The position numbers and the translations under genes are program-made. From NCBI RefSeq assembly GCF_947623445.1, contig NC_135243.1, forward strand, positions 21,522,479 through 21,586,478: a DNA stretch of 64,000 nucleotides. Reading direction: 5' to 3'. Each line of letters begins with the position of its first letter. Within the stretch, counting starts at the first letter, position 1. Positions 23,901 to 35,340 of the stretch are shown piece by piece. The notes beneath the pieces were generated by a model. The model saw nothing but the letters and a program-made list of their open reading frames with translations, was not told the origin of the DNA and searched no databases. The DNA is from Clavelina lepadiformis (Eukaryota; Chordata; Ascidiacea; Aplousobranchia; Clavelinidae).

Positions 23901-25768
23901 AAGAGGGGACACTTTAAAAAGTGGATCGTAGTCTGGGTGGTCACGGGCCTTCATTTCGGCATTATTATTGAAGTGAATATATCTGAGATGATCTTGAAAG
24001 CGATTTCTTGACATTATGTCCGCTATCAAAGGAAAGCGAGAAAAATTGGACCAGTATGTGGTATATGCTCTGCAGGGAAAAATTCCTGTAAATAGCAATA
24101 TTCCAAAGAACTGTTCTATTTCCTTTGCCGATGTACCAACAACTTTTCCATCTTTAGCCAGAGCATAACAGTTCGTTTGCTCTGCTATGTACGCCATGCA
24201 ATCATCGTTTAAAAATAATTTAAAATACTGCAATGGTGTCGGGATTTCATCTGGTGGAGTTGAAAATTCACCTTTAAAAGAAACGTCTGGAAATGTGTAT
24301 GGCTTTTTCCTCCATCTGTACTTTTTTTTCTGCTGTGTATTAGTTTGGTCCTCCCCCGCGTCCGTTTCAGAAGAGATGCAACTTAACAATACTTGATCTT
24401 CTTCCTCGTCGATTGAGCCACTTTCCTCCACTTCAATTTCTAATGGCCCAGCATTTATATCTTGAGCTGGATTATAATCTGGATCAACGAGATCATCATC
24501 AACATACATTTTCTCTTCATCGTCATCGCCATCCTCTAGATCTGACTCAATTCCATCCGGCAGAAAAATATACTTAATCACGTCATCAACTCCAAATCTC
24601 TTAGCCATCTTATATAACAGGAACACAAGGAACTATAAACAGTAATTTTTAACAGATAAGCAGCAATAATCAAAGCTAAAATCAATCCTTCAAATCACAA
24701 CAAATCACTTACACTCACTCGCCTAACTTACCATTGTTGCCGATTGGCAACAACGAAAATTAAAAAATTCTGAAAAGCGAAGTACTTGAAATGGAAGTCT
24801 GACCTTCTGGTTATAAGCTTTGCCATTCCTAACCAACATGTTCTCAAACAAAATTGAGGAATATAATCTGTCTATCCCTTATAAACTCTCACTCAACATG
24901 TTGCACTTTTAGCAGTTTCTACCAGCTCTCTGAGCACGAGTGTTAGTCAAAGCAAACCAAGAAAACTAAAAATTAGTCAAGCGAAACAAAAGTCTCAGAG
25001 CAGTCTGATAAGATTATATTTATGACCTAATCTTCCCATTGTTGCTGAATGGCAGCGGATAAGGGAGAAAAGCATCACAAAAGTTGATGTTGCCGAATGG
25101 CATCGCTGGGAAGGAAAGGGTTAATCAAAACAAGCTCCAAAATGTCAACCACTTGGAATGATCAAGGTGCACTTTTCACAATGACGTTATATTACTAAAC
25201 AAATATCGCGATACATTCCATACTACACAATAACAAGAAATTATTTGTTTTCTTACCTCTACCGACTCCAATTCTTCATCTGAGTTGCTTTCATTCAACT
25301 TACTCTCGTGAGTGTTAGAATCAATATCAAACACTGACGTGGGTAGAGGCTGTGAAGAACTTTCGATCCCTTCAAAGTTGGACGATGGCATATTACCAGC
25401 TAGAAATACAATAATAATGATATAATTTTTATGAAAAGCAGCAAAGTTTATTCTATTTTTAATAACTGCACAGTGATTTTATAAATGTACATACGTTAAA
25501 ATTTGCAGCAGGTTAATACACATGCGTGTTATTTATATGACATAAAATACAGATTATTATGGAAGAAACCCATCAAGCATTAAAGTTAAGACAGTATATT
25601 TATTATTGTAAAAACAAAACAGAATATGCTCATACCTTGAATATGTTCCAAAATGATAGAGTTTATGAATAAATCATCATCTTCAAGATCAGGCAAAGGG
25701 GAAATTTTTCGTCGTTTTCTCCTGGTATCGTCGTTCTTCATATAATCGCAATGAATACGCTTTGCCAT
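20985..25768 (-). CDS. PWWP3A: PWWP3A / MUM1-type PWWP-domain protein
   Basis: Seven exons in consistent phase: 25768-25636, 25399-25257, 22441-22293, 22082-21822, 21707-21567, 21414-21300 and 21119-20985, giving 358 residues. The N-terminus is short, basic, then acidic (RRKRRK, PDLEDDDLF; SDEELESVE). Exons 3-4 carry the PWWP-like region (PEVGDLAW ... RPAYVKSVSDKNVIAL ... YHQIEEER). Exons 5-7 carry the family's C-terminal domain: NPYFEDNEQLETV, LLFDVFLPESIIYSI and AEKIFREGC, which parallel the human MUM1/PWWP3A blocks containing YLEDDDQLEVV and LPEAII. Known role: a chromatin-associated DNA damage response factor. Shorter than human MUM1 because the long N-terminal region is missing. Intron 2 (22442-25256) is occupied almost entirely by a piggyBac transposon. 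Confidence 0.87.
22574..22615. repeat. Subterminal palindromes of piggyBac, one side
   Basis: Two adjacent palindromes, GGTTGCCTTGGCAAC (22574-22588) and AATGTTGCCAAATGGCAACA (from 22594), lie about 110-150 bases from this end. Related copies are at 24736-24751, 25041-25056 and 25089-25104 near the other end. In piggyBac elements such internal repeats are often transposase-binding sites; that role is inferred here. Confidence 0.7.
22806..24608 (-). CDS. piggyBac transposase, intact
   Basis: 600 residues from the ATG at 24608 (MAKRFGVDD). An acidic N-terminus is followed by the DDE-type core: IEQFFGILLFTGI, the first catalytic Asp in SVDEQMIPFKGRSG, the second in VYFDNWFSSVDL and a later one in EYNQHMGGVGLCD. 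The C-terminus is a Cys-rich finger (CRYCPSGYTRVQCSKCLVGLC). This is the classical order of piggyBac transposases, which cut at TTAA and excise without a footprint. No stops or frameshifts are seen. A GTG-led extension upstream is not needed. Whether it is expressed, or active, cannot be told from sequence. Confidence 0.95.
   Translation of the reverse strand: MAKRFGVDDVIKYIFLPDGIESDLEDGDDDEEKMYVDDDLVDPDYNPAQDINAGPLEIEVEESGSIDEEEDQVLLSCISSETDAGEDQTNTQQKKKYRWRKKPYTFPDVSFKGEFSTPPDEIPTPLQYFKLFLNDDCMAYIAEQTNCYALAKDGKVVGTSAKEIEQFFGILLFTGIFPCRAYTTYWSNFSRFPLIADIMSRNRFQDHLRYIHFNNNAEMKARDHPDYDPLFKVSPLLKRLRDAMSQLEPEERHSVDEQMIPFKGRSGIKQYIKNKPHRWGFKVFARAGMSGMIYDFMVYTGKAMKLPGNLGVAGNVVMRLVNNLPEDKNFKVYFDNWFSSVDLVCLLKQQNIWSVGTIRSNRLKGCTLKTDKELKQHGRGSLDYKCEDTEGVSIVKWCDNKAVHLISTYCSIDPADKCKRWSVAEKKRIDVERPYVVKEYNQHMGGVGLCDMMLELYRTDIRSKKWYMRIVYYCLDVAVLNAWLLYRRHLAQNNQPRYLPLKDFRSSIASALTLAGKQKIKKRGRPSLNDESTCSSKKTKKALPVTDVRYDGLHHWPHHIAKRMRCRYCPSGYTRVQCSKCLVGLCLNERNNCFMAFHTK
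24736..25104. repeat. Subterminal palindromes of piggyBac, other side
   Basis: Three related sequences: GTTGCCGATTGGCAAC (24736-24751), GTTGCTGAATGGCAGC (25041-25056) and GTTGCCGAATGGCATC (25089-25104). The palindrome is perfect in the innermost copy and degenerate in the outer two. Confidence 0.65.
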
Positions 25769-28015
25769 TGCAACAGTCCAGTTGAGAGATTTAGAAAATT
25801 TATACAGAAATCTAAAAAAACAAAAAAGTTAGCTTTAAAAACTATTGCAAAATTATAAACCATTAAAACTATTTCAACTGAAGTTTGCTCTGACGCACCG
25901 AACCTGTCAAAGTTAGAAGGCTAGCGGTAGAGTAATTGTACAATATGAGTAACAGTTGCAATGTGAATCACTTTCTACTACCATTGCAATGATGGAGGTA
26001 TAACGTATTCAACAGCAATCTATAGCCTAATATACCGAGTATCAGGGTGTTTTTTTTCAATTTTAGAAACAAAACTACATCTATAACACTTAAGTTATTA
26101 TGTAAGAAATATATGCCAGCAATACGGCAATAATGGCCAAACACACCGCATGGCATGAGACGTCGCTACACAAAGTGATATATTTCCTTTCACGAGTAAA
26201 GTTAATGTGAGCGGCAAATGCTGAAAATAACTCAGTCTCCGGTAAACTTACTGGCAACTTTTTCAGCTAAGGTCAACATGTACTATAGTGTAGTTCTTTG
26301 CAACACACTTAAAACTAAAATGTTTCAAACATAACCTTCTTACTTCGCCTTCCCTCAGAAAGCACAATGACTCAGAGGCGCGACTGGTTGCTGTATATGT
26401 TGGCAGAAAAGTAGAAAGCAGACCTAAAACGATGCGATAAAGCAATGAGATTGCGATAATTAAGTGACAACATTAACGTGAGAGTCAAGGGAAAACAGTT
26501 TGGTGTAGATAAGAATGAAATCCGCTAACATTGAACAATGACAATCGATGTAAGCTGGACTTCTAATCGCTTGTTTTGGACTGCGTAGGCCATTCTTTAA
26601 CGTTCACTCGCAAACAGAAGCTGCTTTCATGTAGTTGTTTACGGAGATCTGAGTTTATTTATGATATGTAAGTTAGAACGTCTTGTATTTTGCTATCTCA
26701 ATCATTTAAAGATGTACTTGATAACTTTAGGATAACTCTGTACGCCTCATAGGCAGCGTGATACGTGATTGAAACTCCTGAAAACAAGGTAGCTAAAATC
26801 GCACATTTTAGAGAGTTTTCGACACCTTAAGCAACCCTCGTAAACTTCTTATTGGTCTGAATAAAATATACTATTATTGGCAAAAAAATTAAATTTTAAC
26901 TTAAAACGCAATTTAAGAAATACCTTTGCTGTGTTTCTAAACTTAGATAAAGCAGATCGTCTTTTGTTTTGAAAGGGGGAAGGGTGAAGGGCTTTTACTT
27001 ATTACATCCCAGTTAAAAATTTATCAGGGGAAGTCCTAGCGCAGAATTTCATCGATCAAAATATTTTCAACGCTTTAGTATTTCGGAAAAATTCAATCAT
27101 TGGACCAGTCGCACTGCATTTTCATGGCTATTGTTTCTACTACAAGGAAAAAGGTCCTGATCCTTTCTGCATATGGCACCGCACCTGAGCCATTTGCTCC
27201 AGCTTTCAACATTTAACGCAGAAACTGGCAGATTATACACATCTATAATGAACGACAGAGATTATTCAATCAACATTTTTCATCATTTATTACTTTTTAA
27301 GAAATTAGCATCATGTACTCGGCTATAGTCGTATGTTCCATAGAAACCAGTATAATTCCCACCGCAATAGATGCATGTCTAAGCCGAAATCGAATTAAAT
27401 ACACACTATTAGACTCTCATTTTCTATCGATGTAATTGTATCCCGTTGAGGTACCTTGTTATCATCTAAACTGCACTGGTTTCACTTGAATATCATGTTT
27501 TTGCCATGTTATGGTTTTGTCGTCTTTACTTTTGACATTTTCTGCTTTACATATAGCAACCGATTGAATATGAAATTCTCTTGTTGTCAGTAGTTTTGAA
27601 AGAAATGCTTTACGCATAAAGTTTTATTTCGTCGACACAACCAGTTTCAGAGAATTAGTGCTTTTGTTTCATTTAGCTTTTCTAATTTAAATCCGATTAC
27701 GTAACAATTTCATGCAATGAACTTTTACCCACGAAATAATAGCTTTATAGTGATCATACTTTGTACATTATGATTAACCACCTGACAACTTTCCTCAAAG
27801 AAACCTTCAAACTGAAAAATTGTTGCCTCATTCAGCAAAAGCTATTTCGTCTGAGAGTAAAATTTGTAGCTATACAAGCATAATTTAAACACTTATTTCT
27901 GTTAAATTTTGTAATCTATGCACAGTAGTTCGGTTTAATTGACTTATTTTAAAATAATCTTTCACTTTAACTTGCTTGCTGACGTTTTCAAATATCTCAA
28001 TTAGTTAAATTTCGG
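25769..28015. other. Gene-free region upstream of PWWP3A
   Basis: No exon with matching splice sites and no repeat ends could be supported in about 2.2 kb. The part near 25769 should contain the PWWP3A promoter; no clear TATA or initiator is visible. Confidence 0.4.
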
Positions 28016-29317
28016 CCATTTTTAAAAACCATGGTATTGACATAAACACTGTCTAAGCGGGAATGCGCTTCAGCTTTCTCCGCGTAAGGCGTTATAACTG
28101 CTCGATCGTGTAAACTGCATGTCGCAGCAACGTCTCTTTGCTAAAAATGTCTTAAACAAAGTTCTGCCTAAAGCAATGTATTGTATTTTATTGTATGCAT
28201 AACGGCAATATTGTAGAAGCTTATAATCTTGTAGCATGTATGAGTCGAAATCTATCCAACTTATTGCATCAACATAGTGTGACATGAACATCTACAACTA
28301 AGCGAATTACCATGTCATTAAAAATAAACGAAATATAAACGGATGCCGTATAACTTATTTCGCCTTTGGGTTACCAGTTCCAGATTGTCTGCTTAGTTAG
28401 GCTACGGTACTTTTCAGCCAACGCATTTTAATTAACCTGCAAACTTTTCTCACTGCCTACAATAAAAATTGCACCTAATTAGCAGATTGCGGATGTACCT
28501 GCAAAAGTTCCTTTATTTTTGTCAACCGCAAACATCGCACGATCGTCGCAATGATAACGCTAAATTAAAGCCACCATCTTCTTGTTTGCATTAGCTATTC
28601 GCCAAAAACAGGATTAATAATATTAGATATTTCTTATACGCCGTTATGCTCCAGTTGCCTCTATGGTAGTGCACCACTTCCTTCTTGTTTTACAATTAAT
28701 TGATCAATATGTATTTACACTTATTATTGAAAATTCTTAACTGTAGTGAAAAACGCGAATATCAACATACACAATTTTTATGAATTTCAGAACTGATGAC
28801 TTTCAAACAGAGTGTGCAGCCGATTTGTTTTTAACGCGAAACAACGGTCTCTGAAAAACAAAATGCAGACAAAGCAGGCAGCATCAGTCTTAGAAAGTGT
28901 GGGCTTAATTCGATATTTGTGCAACAGCGGTTTCATCTACTACAATGTTTCCTACAGTATATAAAGTGCAGCATTGCTCGGGTGTCAAGTACAGTAGATG
29001 CGTTTATCTGTTAAGACCGCTCTGAAACCAGTAAACTTTGTAAACAAATGTATAATGTTAACAATTGTAATGGGGGCTTATCTACTGCAAAGAACAAGAA
29101 GTTTAGATTTTTAACCAGATTTTCGACTGGGACTGCACATGTTTTAAGGAGAAGCTCATTAGCAAATAAGCGCGAAAATATCAGCTGGAAACTTTGCAAA
29201 TCCGCGCAGTTGCGTACCTTAAAGACAACCTTGCAGTAGAATGATCCTTGTATAGGTCACCAACCAGGATTTGACTAACGCTGAGCTAACTTCGTCGTAA
29301 ACGTCATGTAGTTTATG
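28016..29317. repeat. Left arm of inverted repeat flanking the PIM gene
   Basis: Reads as the reverse complement of 33395-35039, with scattered mismatches and small indels. Boundary landmarks are CCATTTTTAAAAACC at 28016 and GTTTATG at the inner side near 29317. It has no supported coding region. The right arm is longer mainly because a solo LTR is inserted in it. Confidence 0.9.
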
Positions 29318-30174
29318 TAAACGTCTTGTGCTACAAATACCTTGTAACTGATGATTTGAGATATTTGACAATTTTATCAGAGTTTCCACGATAATAACTT
29401 TTTGAAGCCGATTTTTTCTGATTTGTGGCTTCTAGTTGTTGAATCCACAATCGCGGCTTAGATATCAAGAAATTAGAATGCGAGCGTCGGCAACAAAATT
29501 TGCACCAAATAATTGCTCTTAATCGTTGCGCAAACAAGGTGTCAGGTGTGAGTTGAATTAGAAAAAGGCAACCCACGTTATAACATGACGACATTCGGCC
29601 ATGGTTACAGTTTAAGTTGAAGGATTTCATACGATTTTAAAGGGAAATCTTTTGCCGTATGTTAAACAAGCTCAATAAGTTTCAAGCTTTCAAAGTATTT
29701 GAGGAAATAGCCATATGGAAGACTACAGCCGCGAGCTATTATTAGCGTAAAAATTTATTGCAAGTTAGTTACGGATTTGTGGCCACCATCATTACAGATC
29801 AACAAAAAAACCGTGAAATTTTGTTGATGGTTTGGAAAATACTGAATTAAAATGAAATTAAATTTAAAATATGAGCCTGACTGTAAAATATTTTATAAAA
29901 CATAATGAAACTTTCTAAGCTTTACTGACATAAGTGTGTCGCGAAATCAAGTCAATCCTATGAAAGATGCAGGAATAGATGATGTTCGATCGCGAATATA
30001 TGCAAGTAATAGCTGACATTAAATCGGCGTAATTGGCTGCCGAGTTATTTCTTTTATGACAACGGTATATATGTGGATAGAACTTGTTTGTTAAAACTTA
30101 CTGACCAATTTTGTTTCGTTGCAGATTGCCAAGTTTTCAATTATCCAATTATTCGATTATCTAATTAGTTTGCC
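29318..30174. other. Unique spacer upstream of the PIM kinase gene
   Basis: No exon or repeat seen. It should hold the PIM promoter and 5' UTR: the sequence directly before the ATG at 30175 is AT-rich with repeated TTAT/CCAATT-like steps, but no reliable motif can be named. Confidence 0.4.
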
Positions 30175-32048
30175 ATGTACTCTCCGATTATTCCTGTGTC
30201 ATCTTCTACTCGTTCAGTTATTCTCGATCGAACGAAGTTCTCCGTCGCAAACAAGAGAAGACGCTCATCAGAAGATTCACAAACACCGCAAGCTAAACGA
30301 TTCATGAACCAAATTATAGGCAACAAGTCCAAAGACCAAGATTGGAACAAACTAAAGCTTAACTCTGAGGATGCGGTTGAAATTACCAGCACCAAGACGG
30401 TGTACGGAGCCAAGCAACATCTGCATGATGAAGATCATTGCATTTCCAAAGATCGGTCTAAGAAAAGGTATCAGGAAGTGAACTATATCTTGGGTTCATT
30501 AAAATCATAAAATTTTCTCATTTTAATATTTCTCTTGCAGTAAGATTCTCTTCGCTTTGTATGACGTGTTTGGGGTTCTTGGACAAGGCGGCGGTGGAAA
30601 GGTGTACAAAGCGGTGAGGAAAACGGATAAGCAACCTGTCGCAATCAAGCAGATCATGCGGAAAAAAGTGAAACATTGGGAGAAGGTTAAAGGGAAGAAT
30701 ATTCCGCAAGAAATCGCCCTCATGTTAAGGTGAGTCTATTTTTTTTTAAAGAAATCTTAACCAATAAACCAGTTTTGATGTTTGCCGGGGTTCGGACAGT
30801 CTGCAACTTGAAAAATACGTTTTACATTACACGTTTGTTAAAGTTTTGAGATCGAAACTTTCATGATTATTATAGACCACAATGCTTTTCGCTTATTCCT
30901 TTTGATATATTAAATTTAAATCTTGACTTTTGTTAAATAGATTGCTGACGTTTTGTTGATTATAACAGTTTTTATTTGGTTATCATAATACCGATTCGGG
31001 TTATAGAATAAAGTCGAACAAAAACTAAACAACACCTTGGTGGCATCGTGAACATTTTATATGTTGTTAACCACCCATAAACATTAACGTTTTGTTTGTA
31101 TTTTGAAGAATCAAAGAACATCAAGGAATAATCACTCTTCATGAGTGGTTTGAATTAAAAGATTCCTTTATCATGATCTTAGAAAGACCAGAGAACTGCA
31201 TGGACATATGGGATTATGTCCAGGAGGTTGGATGGGTAACTGAAACAACCGCTCGCATGATTTTCGAGCAGGTAAGATCGTTCTTCTTTCAACACCTTTT
31301 AATTTGATTTATTTCAACTTAATTTAAATCACATGTTGTTTTTCGCTGAGCATACTTATGACCAATTCTCTTTATGATTTTTTTAGGTTGTGGAATCCAA
31401 TATCCACATTCACAAGTGTGGAGTTGTTCATCGAGATCTAAAGAGTGAAAACATCGTTTTAGACTTCAACACTGGCGATGCAAAGCTCATCGATTTCGGA
31501 TGTGGGACTCTACTCCACGAAGATCGTTATAAACATTTTTCAGGAACCCCATTATTTTACCCTCCGGAGTGGTACAACGAGGTGAGTTAAACTTGGTATC
31601 TACCAAGCTGTGACAAAATCAGTGGAATATAACAGAACTTCATTTAAACAAACTTGTTTATATTTGCAGGGTTATTACTACGCAAGCTCCTCGGCAACAT
31701 GGTCGTTAGGTGTCCTCCTATACGAAATGTTGTGCGGGGATATCCCTTTCAAATCGAAGGAGGAGATATCAAAAGCAGATGTCAAATTCATGGTGAATAA
31801 GTGAAGTTGAAGCGATAGTTTAAAATTCACAAATAACAACACAATGCTTTATTTTGCTTAATACAGCGGTTTTAATTTTGCCGAAAATAAGCCTACAAAC
31901 CAAGATGACGATGTTCCTTAACTTTACTTCACAGGTTTCATGGAGCAGGGAAGCAAAGCATCTGATCTCATGGATGCTTTCCTGCGATCCAGATTCGCGA
32001 CCAAGCTTAGAAGATATTCTTGGTCATCCCTGGATGAATACAAAATAA
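30175..32048 (+). CDS. PIM: PIM-family serine/threonine kinase
   Basis: Six exons in consistent phase: 30175-30467, 30541-30729, 31109-31271, 31387-31581, 31670-31792 and 31935-32048, giving 358 residues. A basic Ser-rich N-terminus of about 100 residues (KRRRSSEDS) precedes the kinase domain: glycine loop LGQGGGGKVY at 111-120, AIK lysine 134, the PIM hinge LILERPE-type block (MILERPENCMDIWDYV), HRDLKSEN with Asp232, DFG at 251-253, PPEW at 274-277, WSLGVLLYEMLCGDIPF and the terminal HPWM. ERPE in the hinge and LCGDIPF are diagnostic of PIM kinases. Family knowledge: constitutively active kinases promoting survival and growth, controlled mainly by transcript level. The usual third glycine position has GGGG instead of GGFG. 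A broken inverted copy lies at 17.9-19.35 kb. Confidence 0.93.
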
Positions 32049-33308
32049 TTGTTTGTTTCGTCTGATTTTAGTTTGTGTTCTTTATTGTTTCTGTTAAAAT
32101 CGCTATTTTGTGTTGTTGTATTATTTAACATGTTTTCTTATTTATTTCAAATTATTTATAGAAGGTTAACAAAACCGACAATTCTGTATACGTGTTGCAT
32201 TGGTTGCTGAGAGATTTCCTGTTTTATCACGTTGATAGTTGTCATTTTATGCTTCGTTGCCCCAACTACGAAGACAAAAAATAAACTAAACGACTTAGTT
32301 TGTGAGTTAGTATGGTGATTTTTAAAATGTTTGGAATAGAATTATTAAATCTCCAGTAATGTATTTTAGTAACTGGTTTGACTTTCGGTTGAAAGTTTTA
32401 CTGTTTTAAGAACAAACGCAAAGTTGAAGTTTAATTTCTTAAGTTTGGAAATTCAGAAACAAAATATTTTACCCTTAAAACACGGATGGTCTCTTTTATT
32501 TGAACAAGCGAGAAATCAAAAACTTTGATTTATTAAAAACATGGACAATAAGGGTACAAAGTGTTTCCATTAAAAATACGGATTTTATTTTGAATTGATT
32601 TTTGGTCGCAAATTTGTTATCGTAAATAATCAAACTTAGCAGCAACTGGTAGGCTTTATTGTTTTTATTTCGACACAGCACAAATAATGAAAGAAATTAT
32701 TAGGGATGTATTGTAATTAACGCCTGTCAACAAATAACAATGTGATTATGGTTACATAAGGATAAGACGGAAGCCGATTGGATAAAACGCTCATCTGCGA
32801 CATAATATGTAAAATTGAAATTTCGTCTTGGATACCACATTCCCTTCTTACTCAATGGGATCCAATACAAACATTGACAATAATAAACTTTGTGTGCTAC
32901 GTAAAAGTAATTTTATTGTTTTGCAAAAACTGCTGTGCGTTTTAGTCATGGCCTAAGACTCGTTCAATTCATATTTATTTAATAACAACTTGAGTTACTA
33001 GTACATAAATGAATATGCGTTGTAAGTAGATTTAATTAAGTATTGCACAATAATACCAAAACAGATTTGAAATAATGATGTCATTTTAGTGAATAAACAG
33101 GGAACAAAACGTTCAAAAAAAATCCAGGAAAGTGACAACATACAATTTGTTAAACAAGGATCCAATGTTAAAAATAACATTTACCCGTACATTTTTAAAC
33201 CTGATCAACCAGATCAATCGACAAGAAAAGCCTGATAATTTTTTTACTATATTCTTATCTCATTAAACTATATTTATTTTAATGGAAACATTCCCCCAAA
33301 ACCGAAAG
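30603..33308 (+). repeat. PIM segment duplicated in inverse orientation (right copy)
   Basis: Source-like copy of the block at 16977-19352. It starts within exon 2 and runs to CCGAAAG at 33302-33308. The 3' flank after the stop (32049-33308) has no gene of its own and is recognisably conserved with the left copy. Confidence 0.9.
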
Positions 33309-33394
33309 ACATGTTCCGAATTCTTAACACCTGTTATTACACCTTTTGATAAAACACAGTTGCATTATACAATAAAATTCGAATTGATAAAATG

Positions 33395-35039
33395 CATAAA
33401 CTGCGTGATGTTTACGACGAAGTTAGCTCAGCTTTAGTCAAATCGTGGTTGGTGACGTACGTTTGATTTGCAAGGATCATTCTACTGCAAGGTTGTCTTT
33501 AAGGTATGCAACTGCGCGGATTCGTATAGTTTCCAGCTGATATTTGCGCGCTTATGTGCTAATGAGCTTCTCCTTAAAACATGTCCAATCCCAGTCGAAA
33601 ATCTGCTGAAAGATTTAACTTCTTGTTCTTTACATTTGATAAGCCCTCATCACAGTTATTAATGTTTTGGAATTGTTTACAAAGTGTGCTGGTTTCAGAG
33701 CGGTATAAACAGATAAACGCATCTACTGTATACTTGACACTCGAACTGCTGTTGCACAAAATCGAATTAAGCCCACATTTTATAAGGCTGATGTTGACTG
33801 CTTTACCTGCTTTCGCGAAATCATTCTCACGTTTTATTTTCTGTGACCGTTGTTTCGCGTTAAAAACAAATCGGTTGCACACTCTGTTTGAAAGTCCTTA
33901 ATTCTGAAATTCATATAAATTCTCTACTTTGATAATGGCGTTTTTTACTACAGCTAAGAATTTTCAATAATAAGTGTAAATACATATTGATCAATTAATT
34001 GTAAAACAAGAAGGAAGTGGTGCACTGCCATAGAGACAACTGGAGCATAACGGTGTATAAGAAATATCTAATATTATTAATCCTGTGTTTGGCAAATACT
34101 GTAGCTAAGGCAAACAAGGAGATGGCAACTTTAGTTTAGCGTTATCAATGAAATGATCGTGCGATGTTTGCGTTCGACAGAAACAAAAGAACTTTCGCAG
34201 GTACATCCGCAATCTGCTAATTAGGTGCAATTTTTATTGTAGGCAGTGAGAAAAATTTGCAAGTTAATTGAAATGCTTTGACTGAAAAGCACCGTGATTA
34301 AGCAGACAACCTGGAACCTGATAACCGCATGGTAAAATAAGTTTTACGTATTCCGGTTGCATTTTGTTTATTTCTTAATGACACGGTAATTTGGCTTAGT
34401 TGTAGATCTTTATGTCACACTAAGTTGATGCATTAAGTTGGATAGATTTTGACATAGGCCTATACATGTAACGAAATTATGTCATTCGTTATTTACAGCA
34501 TTTTGTATTTTACCGTTTTTATGGTTAGTTTATTCTCTAGTGCGTTGATTACTTCACGGTGTTTTGGTTTTAGTTGATTAATTGCAATTACCGTTGTTTA
34601 TCTCACGTTTTGTGCACTTTTATCTTATCAATAGTTTGGCACCTTGCCTTTTGTATCCTATAGAAGCCGTTTGTTGAGTCATTTGAAAAGGTCGGTTTTG
34701 GTTTTGGGTCGTGGAGGCTGTTCAATAAAATGAGTTCATTTCTCGGGTTTTGCTGGTGGTGTCGCGGTTCACCGTGAATGTGGGAAAGCAGCCTAAAATA
34801 CGAAAGCAAGAATATTCGGTTACATACATGCTACAAAATTACAATATTGCTGTTACACATACAATAAAATACAATGCATTGCGCTAGGCAGAATTATGTT
34901 TAATACATTTTTAGGAAAAATACATTGCAGGGATATGCTGTATACACGATCGAGCAGTTATAACGCCTTGCGCGGAGAAAGCTAAAGCGCATTCCGGCTG
35001 AAGCGTTGTTTATGTCAATACAATGGTTTTTAAAAATGG
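33395..35039. repeat. Right arm of inverted repeat flanking the PIM gene
   Basis: Reverse-complement partner of 28016-29317. The arm begins at CATAAAC (33395) and ends GGTTTTTAAAAATGG (35039). Together the arms enclose the whole PIM gene in a spacer of about 4.1 kb. No coding region is supported within it. Confidence 0.9.
34467..34824. mobile_element. Solo LTR of an LTR retrotransposon
   Basis: A 358-bp insertion present only in the right inverted-repeat arm. It starts TGTAACGAA, ends TTCGGTTACA, contains an AATAAA-type signal, and is flanked by the direct repeat TACA (34463-34466, 34825-34828). The matching place in the left arm (about 28240) lacks it. No internal retroviral region remains, as expected after recombination between LTRs. 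Family not determined; Gypsy-like by terminal form only. It is younger than the arm duplication. Confidence 0.7.
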
Positions 35040-35340
35040 TGTGAGGTCATATGCAGCTTCTGTTTCGTTATGGGACTTGGAAATTTCAATAAAAACGTCC
35101 AAATTCTCTGCGGGAAGTCTTTCCGCCTGACTAAAAACCTCATAAATGTAACGTTGAAACTTCCAGCAAACTGAGTATTTCTGACGAGACTTGATTACCA
35201 GCAGTATGAAAGTAGGTCAGACAATAACAATATGGCAAACTTCATTAGTTTATAAGTAATTTGAGACAGCGATGGAATATTATATAGGTCAGTTACATAC
35301 TCTTACGGTACTTAAAGTAAAAGCATTCCATAGAACTGAC

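Larger units (their letters stand above)
22465..25120 (-). mobile_element. Complete piggyBac transposon
   Basis: TTAA target duplications flank it at 22461-22464 and 25121-25124. The 13-bp ends CCCTTTCCTTCCC and GGGAAGGAAAGGG are perfect inverted repeats. It is 2,656 bp and contains one uninterrupted transposase frame on the minus strand. Near both ends are repeated short palindromes of the form GTTGCC-N-TGGCAAC. It lies inside intron 2 of PWWP3A in the same orientation as that gene. Perfect ends and an open frame suggest a young insertion. Confidence 0.95.

Noticed and set aside
28016-29317. Short frames in the inverted-repeat arms (for example one reading FQLIF-RL-ANELLLKTC in both arms)
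   Set aside because: They look conserved only because the arms are duplicates; both have stops nearby, no splice support and no known domain.
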